Source: Akkermansiaceae bacterium
Lineage (GTDB): Bacteria; Verrucomicrobiota; Verrucomicrobiia; Verrucomicrobiales; Akkermansiaceae
Assembly: GCA_029288115.1 (NCBI GenBank)
Contig: JARFPV010000004.1
Span: 1-6,741, forward strand
Direction of reading: 5' to 3'
DNA length: 6,741 nucleotides
Shown: one piece after another, positions 1-5,826 of the stretch
Layout: every line of letters starts with the position of its first letter
How positions within the stretch are numbered: position 1 is the first letter of the stretch
Notes under the pieces: model-generated
What the model saw: the letters and a program-made list of their open reading frames with translations, nothing else
What the model was told of the DNA's origin: nothing
The model's database searches: none
Position numbers and translations under genes: made by a program

Positions 1-17
1 ATGTGTATAAGAGACAG
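1..17 (+). other. Residual Nextera/Tn5 mosaic-end adapter (not genomic)
   Basis: Bases 1-17 read ATGTGTATAAGAGACAG, identical to the last 17 bases of the 19-base Tn5 mosaic end used in Nextera libraries (AGATGTGTATAAGAGACAG). The Fic reading frame is open from base 11 rightwards but meets a TAA at 8-10 inside the adapter, as expected if this stretch is foreign to the gene. Inference: an untrimmed adapter at a contig end; genomic sequence starts at about base 18. Confidence 0.95.
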
Positions 18-799
18 CATCCACGGCCCTGGAGGGCAATACGATCACGGCTGGCGACACTCTGTTTGTGCTGACTGAGGGGATGACGATCCAGGGGAAA
101 AGCCTGCGGGAGCATCAGGAACTCCATGGACATGCCCAGGCCCTTGGGTTAATGTCTGCTTGGGTTGGTGGGAGTCATCCGGTGCGCATTGAATCTTTGC
201 ATAATCTTCATCGTGCCGTGCAAACAGGTGCAGTTGTCGATGTTTTAGCTCCTGTGGGAAAATGGAAAGTGGAGCAAAATGGCACGATGGCGATGACCTC
301 TGAAGGCAAAGCCGTGTGGCATGAGTATGCCCGGGCATCTCACGTTCCGAGACTGATTGACCAATACCTGACCTTGTTTGCAGAGATTCTAAGACACCGC
401 CTGATGAAGCGGGTAAATAAAGGAGAGTTTGCGAAAGATGACTCCGAAGGGAAGAGATTTTTGATAGATGCATACACGGACTTACATCTGGGTTTTACCG
501 GTATCCACCCCTACGCGGATGGTAATGGTCGTTTGGCTCGATTGTTAGCAAACATCCCTGTTCTGAGGGCAGGTTTTCCACCGATTCTGATCTCAGTAAA
601 ACGAAGGAGGGATTATTTCATGATGATGGGCGACTATTCTCTTAATCTAGGTCAGCCGAAACCAGGACATGATCTGGTATGCCATGGTCAGCAACGTGAT
701 GCTTTACGCGATTTTTTTGCTGAAGAGTGGAATTTATCTCTAACCACTGTGGCGGAATTTCACACTCGCCAACAACGCCGTAATGTTGAAGGTGGGTGA
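18..799 (+). CDS. Fic family protein AMP-transferase, class II, 5' truncated
   Basis: Fic proteins move AMP (sometimes another nucleotide or phosphate group) from a cofactor to a hydroxyl of a target protein. About 259 residues are visible from base 20. The core motif HPYADGNGRLAR lies at 506-541 and fits HxFx(D/E)GNGRxxR, with the catalytic His encoded at 506-508. It is followed by the usual hydrophobic helix and a PPILIS segment. The first readable codons (20-37) give STALEG, matching the inhibitory-helix motif (S/T)xxxE(G/N). That motif sits N-terminal to the Fic core in the same chain, which defines class II, and its Glu blocks productive ATP binding. A GTG at 68 could be taken as the start, but it would discard this conserved segment, so the real start lies off the contig. 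The Fic core is followed by only about 55 residues with no recognisable winged-helix domain. The gene converges on the DUF1844 gene with an 8-bp gap. The target is unknown. Family is certain; class II assignment is strong. Confidence 0.92.
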
Positions 800-807
800 A
801 TTCTGAA

Positions 808-1074
808 TTATCCAAGATCCTCCACATTCGCATAAAGCGCGCGGATATTGAGTAGAGCTTTTTCTAATAATTGAGCTTCCTCGCTGGTAAGATTTCCTTT
901 GGTTTTGATGGCGAGCATTTCCAATGAGTCGAGCACGGTGGCGGCGGCTTTCAGGTTGACGCTTTTTTCGCCCGTCGCCGGGTTGGGCAGTTGTCCGAGG
1001 AATAGCCCGGCATTCTGTGCCTGAAGGTAAACAAAGTCGTTAAAACGCGTATCTGGTTTTGGTGAATCACTCAT
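808..1074 (-). CDS. DUF1844 domain protein, 88 aa
   Basis: A small acidic cytoplasmic protein with no signal peptide or membrane segment. The pattern of FNDFVYLQAQNAGLFLGQLP, then a PATGEK turn, then a helix with LDSLEMLAIKTKGNLTSEE and a final leucine-rich helix is that of the DUF1844 family, whose biochemical role I do not know. The ATG at 1072-1074 gives the full family length, and no clear Shine-Dalgarno precedes it. The gene begins 36 bp after the stop of the M16 peptidase on the same strand, with no terminator visible between them, so the two are probably co-transcribed. It ends 8 bp from the convergent Fic gene, and no strong terminator hairpin is visible in that gap. The family call rests on remembered family sequences. 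Confidence 0.85.
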   Translation of the reverse strand: MSDSPKPDTRFNDFVYLQAQNAGLFLGQLPNPATGEKSVNLKAAATVLDSLEMLAIKTKGNLTSEEAQLLEKALLNIRALYANVEDLG

Positions 1075-1110
1075 GTTTAGGAATTTGGATTTAGATATTC
1101 GGGTTTCCTG

Positions 1111-3675
1111 CTAGGGCATTACCGTAACAATCACAGGCTTTTTGCCAAAGTATTTCTGCGCGGCAGTCTTGATGTCATCGGCAGTCAGCTCACGGATGGC
1201 GTCGGGTGTCTGCATGTGATGGTCTGCAGAAAATCCTAGCAGCACGTCAATCGCACTGAGGCGAGCCAGCGATCCGATTTTCTGGTTCGCAAGGGCATGT
1301 GACGCCAGCCAGGTTGTCTTGACGTTTTCCAGTGTGTTCTCAGGGATGCCATGTTCCGCAATTCTATTGATTTCATCCAATAGAACAGCGCGTGCAGTAT
1401 CTAACTGATCAGGTGACGTGCCCATGTAGAAGGCAAACATGCCAGTGTTGATGCCGTGGAACTGGGTGGCTGAAACGTAGTAAGCCAGCCCAAGCTCCTC
1501 GCGGATTTTGGTGAACAGTGGACCGGCCATGTCTGTGCAGTAGTCGTGGATCAACTCAAGTGCGTGATTGTCATCGTCATGCGCACTGGCTCCATGGAAG
1601 CCAACAGTGAGAATAGCCTGCTGCTTGTCGAGCTGCTCGTGAATCTCTACAGGGTCAGGCGTATCGATCGCAGAAGCGGACATGCGTTCTCCTGCTTCCA
1701 TGCTGCCAAAATACTTCTCTACATCATCAGCAACGGTTTCCGGGTCGATGTCACCAAAGATAGCGAGCACCGAGTTCTTTGCCGTGAAATACATCTGATG
1801 ATATGCTGCGAGCGACTCAGTTGTAAGTGCATTCAATGATTCTTCAGTGCCTGCGCTGTTCAGACCATAACCATTTTCACCAAAGAGAGCTGGCCGCATT
1901 CGGCGGAACGCAACCGACAGCGGATCCTGTGCCTGTTCACGTAAGCCGGCGATCATTGCTTCGCGTTCGCGGTCGAGCGCCTCCGTAGGTAGGGACGGAT
2001 TCTGAATCACATCAGCAAGAATTTCTAAGACAGCAGGCAAGTCATCGCGCAAGCACGATGCCGAAGTCAGAGTGGTGTTGTTTCCACAACTGATTCCGAA
2101 CGATGCGCCGAGCGAGTCCATAGCATCGGCAATATTTTCACCTGTCCGTGTGTCCGTGCCTTTCGGCATGAGTTTGGCAAGGAGGGAGTTGATGCCGGAG
2201 TTCTCTGTGGTTTCAGAAAGCAGCCCGGCCAGTGTTGCCATGGTGATGGAAACAGTAGGCAGTCGGTCGTCGCGCATGGTCACCAGAGTCAGGCCGTTGC
2301 CTAGTTCTCGTGTATGCAGCTCGCCACGTTTTGATGTGGTCTGGCAGGATGCTGAACTTGCTATTTGTTCTTCGGGATCAAGTGATGTGATAGTGAGGGT
2401 GTCTGGAATCAGATATGTTTCAGCGCAACGGCGAAGGTCTCCCACCGTGACGCGGTCGATAACTGTCAGGTAATCACGGGTGAAATTCAGGTTACGTGCC
2501 TCGTGCCAGTTTGATGCCAGGTCTGATGCCCGACCAGATGCCGTTGCAAGTGTGCGGATCTGGCTGACCAAGGTCATGCGTTTTGCCTTCGCCAGTTCAT
2601 CCTCCATTTCTGCCTGCGAGAGCTGCTTGATTTCTTTAAGTATTTTTTCCTGAAGCTCAGCTGAATTATTCGTATCAACGATGGCGGACACGGCAAACAG
2701 TCCAGGAAGTCGCGGCGCTGTCATGCACCAGGCACCGATGTGGTGGCAAAGCCCGGTATTCTCACGGATGTTGCGGTAGAGTTTACTTGATCGCCCCGTG
2801 CCAAGAATCATTGCAAGTATATCAAGGGCGGGGGAGTCAGGGTGTTCAAGTTCGGGCACCTGCCATGCCATCGTCAGTTTGGACGTGGGGATAGCAAATG
2901 TCTCACTCCTGACACGTCCCCCCATCTGTCGTGGTTCAGGAGTCACGTGAGCAGGGCGAGTGAATGTTCTTGGGATGTCTGCTGTTGTTTTTGTTAGGAA
3001 GGCAAGGAGTTCCTTAGCGTCAAAATCGCCCGAGATGCACAGGAAGGTATTCTCCGTTGTATATCGGTCGCGATGATACTCCACCATATCCTCGTGAGTG
3101 AGTTGATTGAAGAGATCCATGTGGCCAATTACGGGTTGGCTGCGAGGATCAATACTATAAGCTGTCGAGTAGAGTAGCCTGCCATTGCGGTCATCGGGAT
3201 CGTCCAGACCCATATCAATTTCCCGCCTGATTACATCCTTTTCTTTTTCAAATTCATCAACCGGGAATGATGGTTTGAAAACCATTTCTGTTAACACACT
3301 GAGAAATGTTTCCGCGCTCTCTGCAGGGCCGTCAATATAGTAGACGGTTCTATCAAATGTGGTGTAGGCATTCCATTCGCCGCCAGCTGCCTGAACCGTA
3401 TTTGAAATTTCCGTGCCGCCGTAACTTTCCGTGCCCTTGAACACCATGTGTTCTAACAAATGGGATATGCCGGCGCCGAGATATCGTTCTTCATGAATGC
3501 TGCCAGTCTCTACCCATGCCTGGGTGCTGATGACCGGTGCTTGAGGATCGGGGTCGAGTATCACGGTGAGTCCGTTGTCCAGAGTGTGCACGCTGGCTCG
3601 GGTAGCGGGAAATTCCATGCGCGGAATCTGGTGCTTCTTGGCCTCTTGCGCAAGAGCGGATTGCAGATCTGTCAA
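1111..3675 (-). CDS. M16 zinc metallopeptidase, fused active and inactive halves, 854 aa
   Basis: A pitrilysin/insulinase-type peptidase. The N-terminal half (about residues 28-440) has the inverted zinc motif HLLEH at 72-76 (His72, His76 ligands; Glu75 catalytic base) and the third ligand Glu152 in RREIDM, 76 residues after His76. An IRENTGL segment at 303-309 marks the second domain of that half. The C-terminal half (about 450-854) repeats the fold from NGLTLVTM at 460-467, but the metal site aligns as SLLAK (497-501) and the position of Glu152 becomes Gly, so this half should be inactive and serve substrate binding; it keeps IREELGLAYY near its end. Many bacterial M16B enzymes use two separate chains, one active and one not; here both are in one chain. 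No signal peptide is visible, so it is probably cytoplasmic. The start is uncertain: TTG at 3673-3675 directly follows an in-frame TAG, and the first ATG is residue 20 (3616-3618). Neither has a clear ribosome site. Probably first gene of an operon with DUF1844. Confidence 0.93.
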   Translation of the reverse strand: MTDLQSALAQEAKKHQIPRMEFPATRASVHTLDNGLTVILDPDPQAPVISTQAWVETGSIHEERYLGAGISHLLEHMVFKGTESYGGTEISNTVQAAGGEWNAYTTFDRTVYYIDGPAESAETFLSVLTEMVFKPSFPVDEFEKEKDVIRREIDMGLDDPDDRNGRLLYSTAYSIDPRSQPVIGHMDLFNQLTHEDMVEYHRDRYTTENTFLCISGDFDAKELLAFLTKTTADIPRTFTRPAHVTPEPRQMGGRVRSETFAIPTSKLTMAWQVPELEHPDSPALDILAMILGTGRSSKLYRNIRENTGLCHHIGAWCMTAPRLPGLFAVSAIVDTNNSAELQEKILKEIKQLSQAEMEDELAKAKRMTLVSQIRTLATASGRASDLASNWHEARNLNFTRDYLTVIDRVTVGDLRRCAETYLIPDTLTITSLDPEEQIASSASCQTTSKRGELHTRELGNGLTLVTMRDDRLPTVSITMATLAGLLSETTENSGINSLLAKLMPKGTDTRTGENIADAMDSLGASFGISCGNNTTLTSASCLRDDLPAVLEILADVIQNPSLPTEALDREREAMIAGLREQAQDPLSVAFRRMRPALFGENGYGLNSAGTEESLNALTTESLAAYHQMYFTAKNSVLAIFGDIDPETVADDVEKYFGSMEAGERMSASAIDTPDPVEIHEQLDKQQAILTVGFHGASAHDDDNHALELIHDYCTDMAGPLFTKIREELGLAYYVSATQFHGINTGMFAFYMGTSPDQLDTARAVLLDEINRIAEHGIPENTLENVKTTWLASHALANQKIGSLARLSAIDVLLGFSADHHMQTPDAIRELTADDIKTAAQKYFGKKPVIVTVMP

Positions 3676-3718
3676 CTAACATTTGTAAATATAGTTTCAC
3701 CAAAATGGCAAATACGTG

Positions 3719-3747
3719 TTGCGCGTAATGGTATGCCTGATTAGGTT
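3719..3747 (+). promoter_or_regulatory. Possible sigma70 promoter for the structured RNA
   Basis: TTGCGC at 3719-3724 and TAGGTT at 3742-3747 are separated by 17 bp. Each matches three of six consensus bases, including TTG of the -35 and the key T1, A2 and T6 of the -10. A start about 7 bases downstream would fall at 3753-3755, where the closing stem of the RNA begins; that agreement is the main support. TGGTATGCC at 3729-3737 is an alternative extended -10. It lies in the short divergent space next to the M16 start. Confidence 0.35.
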
Positions 3748-3752
3748 TTCCG

Positions 3753-3932
3753 TGCTGCTGTGTGCGCCCGCTAATGGATGCATGCCCGGACCGATAGACT
3801 ATTACTGGGGGCGGCCCCTGTGGACTGATGTCATGCCTTTTCAGGAAGACAGATGATTGCAGGATGTCCCCAACCTGTTGAGCAAACGGAAACGTGGCTC
3901 TCGCGCCAAGGACGGCACAGCGGCATTTTTTT
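3753..3932 (+). ncRNA. Probable structured small RNA, about 175 nt, 6S-like architecture
   Basis: No credible protein frame covers this stretch. TGCTGCTGTG (3753-3762) pairs over 10 contiguous positions (one G-U) with CACAGCGGCA (3916-3925), and seven T follow at 3926-3932, so the 5' and 3' ends of a transcript would pair directly before a termination tract. Inside, GGGG (3807-3810) can pair with CCCC (3868-3871), CCTG (3817-3820) with CAGG (3860-3863), GTC (3830-3832) with GAC (3848-3850), and CCT with AGG around a TTTC loop at 3839-3842. On the 3' side, GAGC (3880-3883) pairs with GCTC (3897-3900), enclosing ACG-GAAA-CGT (3886-3895) with a GNRA tetraloop. A closing stem, an open middle, an apical arm, a small 3'-side hairpin and this length resemble 6S RNA, the RNA polymerase-binding regulator. 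The identity is a guess from shape; I do not recognise a diagnostic 6S sequence. Termination might instead use a weaker local hairpin at 3902-3922. Confidence 0.55.
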
Positions 3933-3936
3933 AGTT

Positions 3937-3955
3937 CTATAATAAGTTATTATAG
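3937..3955. repeat. Perfect 19-bp AT-rich palindrome, candidate operator
   Basis: CTATAATAAGTTATTATAG is a perfect inverted repeat with 9-bp arms around a central G. It carries TATAAT on both strands (3938-3943 plus, 3949-3954 minus), but neither has a matching -35 at normal spacing. It starts 5 bp after the T-tract of the RNA gene and ends 40 bp before the -35 of the HTH gene's promoter. Inference: a dimer binding site, possibly for the basic HTH protein downstream. Confidence 0.5.
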
Positions 3956-3995
3956 CAGATATCATTTTGTTTTTGGTATGGGGGTATCGTAATAA

Positions 3996-4023
3996 TTGAA
4001 GAGATGATATGGGGGGTTATAAT
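3996..4023 (+). promoter_or_regulatory. Strong sigma70-type promoter of the HTH protein gene
   Basis: TTGAAG (3996-4001, four of six consensus bases) is followed after 16 bp by a perfect TATAAT (4018-4023). Transcription would start near 4030, giving a leader of about 44 nt to the ATG at 4074. The surrounding DNA is markedly AT-rich compared with the RNA gene and coding regions, as expected for a promoter. Confidence 0.7.
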
Positions 4024-4073
4024 ATCTTTTTTCTTGTAAATTGTTGATTTGCAATGGAATGATGCTCCTTGTC

Positions 4074-4514
4074 ATGCCTAAGAAAGCCAAGAAAAAGACC
4101 ACTTCTTTGAAGAAGTCAGTCAACAAGAAGCCAGCAACTTCAAGAAAAGCAAAGTCCAAGGGACGTGGAAAGCGTTACACGCCTGCACAGAAAGCCAAGA
4201 TACTTGCTTATGTAAATGAGGTGAATTCCAAGAAAGGACGCGGAGGAGCGGCTGCTGCATCACGCAAATTTGGAATAAGCCAAATCACCATTGGTCAGTG
4301 GATCAAGAAGAGCGGCATGCCAGCTATTACGAAGAAAAAAACCACAGCCAAGCGCGGGCCCAAGCCGGGTGCGAAACGTGGAGCTAATTCAGGTGGTGCT
4401 GGTTTCGCGGCAAAGCTTCGTCGCCTTGCAGATGTGCATGATTTAATTGCCAAGAAGAAGTCCGAGCTTGCATCCCTTGAAAAAGAGTATGCCAAGCTTA
4501 AGAATAGCCTCTAA
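4074..4514 (+). CDS. Lysine-rich DNA-binding protein: basic tail, HTH, coiled coil (146 aa)
   Basis: I do not know a named family member. Three parts can be read. Residues 1-34 are a histone-H1-like tail, with 16 Lys or Arg in 34 and no acidic residue before Glu49. Residues 35-80 (from RYTPAQKAK to IGQWIKKSG) look like a transposase/psq-type helix-turn-helix: a first long helix, AAAASRKFG as helix 2, IS as turn, and QITIGQWIKK as recognition helix. Residues 86-110 are a second basic Gly/Pro linker with an AT-hook-like KRGPKPG, and 111-146 form a Leu-spaced charged helix ending in LASLEKEYAKLKNSL, likely a dimerising coiled coil. The ATG at 4074 is preferred because MPKKAKKK opens the basic tail. 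Starts further upstream (TTG 4041, ATG 4059 and 4062) would add an unrelated hydrophobic stretch. It has its own promoter and terminator. Inference: a nucleoid-associated or regulatory protein. No inverted repeats or transposase catalytic domain are present, so it is not an insertion sequence. Confidence 0.8.
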   Translation: MPKKAKKKTTSLKKSVNKKPATSRKAKSKGRGKRYTPAQKAKILAYVNEVNSKKGRGGAAAASRKFGISQITIGQWIKKSGMPAITKKKTTAKRGPKPGAKRGANSGGAGFAAKLRRLADVHDLIAKKKSELASLEKEYAKLKNSL

Positions 4515-4532
4515 GTTCATTCCAAATTTACC

Positions 4533-4570
4533 AACCGGTATCCGCCTCCCGGTGGGTGCCGGTTTTTTTT
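4533..4570 (+). terminator. Strong intrinsic terminator after the HTH protein gene
   Basis: Positions 4533-4546 pair with 4551-4564 over 14 uninterrupted pairs (three G-T wobbles) around a TCCC loop. A run of eight T at 4563-4570 overlaps the 3' end of the stem. It begins 18 bp after the stop codon at 4512-4514. This is a textbook rho-independent terminator. Confidence 0.92.
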
Positions 4571-4603
4571 GGCGGAAAAAACAATGTCCTAATCGTTGAT
4601 TCT

Positions 4604-5782
4604 ATGAACAATCATCGCGTGGCCGAAACATCACCATCACCCAGGCAGGAGGAAACGCTCAGTCTAGTGCTGAACGAGCAACCGTTCGTTCTGGCTGGCG
4701 GTGACTCCTTACCTTGTGTGGAAGTGGTTTATCAAACATGGGGGACATTAAATGAAGAGAAGTCAAACGCCATCCTTCTTACCCATGCCCTTTCTGGCTC
4801 CCATCACGCTTGTGGCTATAATTCTTCTATTCCACAAGCTGGTGAACTTTGGAGGGAGGAACTTCATCAAGGTTGGTGGGAAGATTTTATCGGGCCGGGC
4901 AAGGCGTTGGACACTGATCAATATTTTGTCATCAGCGCCAACTACCTCGGTGGCTGCTATGGCACAACAGGACCACGCAGTATCAATCCTGAAACAGAAA
5001 AACCTTACGGTGCAGAATTTCCCCAACTGGCTGTCAGGGATCAGGTGAAAATGCAGGTCGCTTTGTTAGATGCTCTGGGTATCGGTCAACTGCATGCTTC
5101 CATCGGTCCATCTGTGGGAGGTCTAGTCACTTTGTCACTTGCCACGCTTCACCCTGAGCGCGTTAAAACAGTGATTCCTATCGCCAGTGGTATGAAGACG
5201 ACTGTGCTGAATCGGCTGATACTTTTCGAGCAGATCCTAGCGATTGAAAATGACCCCTATTTTAACGGTGGTAATTATTATGACGGTTCGCATCCGGATT
5301 ACGGCTTGGCTCTTGCACGTATGATCTCTCACAAGACCTTCGTGCACCTTGATGCCATTGAGCGGCGTGCACGTCAGGAGGTGCGTCAGGATGATGAGGC
5401 GCTCGCATGGTACCGTGTGCAGGATACATTCCAGAGCTACATGCTCCATCAGGGGAAGAAATTTGTGAAACGGTTCGATGCCAACACCTACCTGCGTATC
5501 ATCGATATGTGGTCGCGTTATGACGCGTGCAAGGAAGCAGGCGTTGAGACGCCCAAAGAGCTATTCCGCCCCTGCAGCGAACACGGGCAGAAATTTCTCG
5601 TCTTCAGTATTGATTCCGATTTCTGTTTTTATCCCGAGGAACAGGCAGATATTGTTCATGGACTCGAGAATGCTGGAGTGGATACGATGCACATTACCGT
5701 GCACTCGGATAAAGGCCATGACTCGTTCTTGCTCGAGCCGGCGCTATACACGCCACACATCGCCTACGCGTTGTCGTCCTGA
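4604..5782 (+). CDS. metX: Homoserine O-acetyltransferase (MetX), 392 aa
   Basis: An alpha/beta-hydrolase-fold acyltransferase that uses acetyl-CoA to make O-acetyl-L-homoserine for methionine synthesis; cytoplasmic. Family landmarks run in order: YQTWGTLN (43-50), LLTHALSGSHHA (58-69), GWWEDFIGPGKALDT (90-104), NYLGGCYGTTGP (113-124), the nucleophile elbow GPSVGG with Ser170, and catalytic Asp339 (in SDFCFYP) and His372 (in KGHDSFLLE). The length is normal. The elbow is GPSVGG where many MetX have GGSMGG. The family also contains homoserine succinyltransferases and I cannot separate the acyl donor by eye. The ATG at 4604 is chosen because the in-frame GTG at 4556 lies inside the preceding terminator and adds no family sequence. 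Only 33 bp separate the T-tract from the ATG, with no clear promoter, ribosome site or room for a SAM riboswitch. No metW or metY is adjacent in the window. Confidence 0.92.
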   Translation: MNNHRVAETSPSPRQEETLSLVLNEQPFVLAGGDSLPCVEVVYQTWGTLNEEKSNAILLTHALSGSHHACGYNSSIPQAGELWREELHQGWWEDFIGPGKALDTDQYFVISANYLGGCYGTTGPRSINPETEKPYGAEFPQLAVRDQVKMQVALLDALGIGQLHASIGPSVGGLVTLSLATLHPERVKTVIPIASGMKTTVLNRLILFEQILAIENDPYFNGGNYYDGSHPDYGLALARMISHKTFVHLDAIERRARQEVRQDDEALAWYRVQDTFQSYMLHQGKKFVKRFDANTYLRIIDMWSRYDACKEAGVETPKELFRPCSEHGQKFLVFSIDSDFCFYPEEQADIVHGLENAGVDTMHITVHSDKGHDSFLLEPALYTPHIAYALSS

Positions 5783-5809
5783 AAAAAGGGTGGAACCGCG
5801 GCCCTTTTT
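5783..5809 (+). terminator. Intrinsic terminator after metX
   Basis: AAAAAGGG (5783-5790) pairs with CCCTTTTT (5802-5809) over 8 bp around an 11-nt loop, starting immediately after the metX TGA. The five T are part of the stem, and the A-run on the other arm means it could also act on the minus strand. It separates metX from the CAP gene and is weaker than the terminator at 4533-4570. Confidence 0.7.
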
Positions 5810-5826
5810 GCTTCATTCTGTGTTTC

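Noticed and set aside
18..1074. Fic plus DUF1844 as a toxin-antitoxin pair
   Set aside because: The genes are convergent, DUF1844 goes with the M16 gene, and the Fic protein carries its own inhibitory motif.
1546..2473. Two plus-strand open frames (1546-1839, 2072-2473) inside the M16 gene
   Set aside because: They are antisense shadows of a gene with clear M16 motifs on the minus strand, and neither product resembles a protein family.
3670..3675. TTGACA on the minus strand at the M16 start, as a -35 box
   Set aside because: No -10 follows at 16-18 bp and it overlaps the proposed TTG start. It matters only as a hint that the true start could be the ATG at 3616-3618.
3753..3925. Structured RNA as SRP RNA, tmRNA or RNase P RNA
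   Set aside because: No SRP core GGAAG/AGCA arrangement, no tRNA-like ends or tag frame, and it is far too short for RNase P or tmRNA.
4041..4514. HTH protein as an insertion-sequence transposase (OrfA)
   Set aside because: No terminal inverted repeats, no second frame with a DDE catalytic domain, and the long lysine-rich tail is unlike OrfA.
4571..4603. SAM riboswitch upstream of metX
   Set aside because: Only 33 bp lie between the previous terminator and the start codon, too short for any known SAM aptamer with an expression platform.
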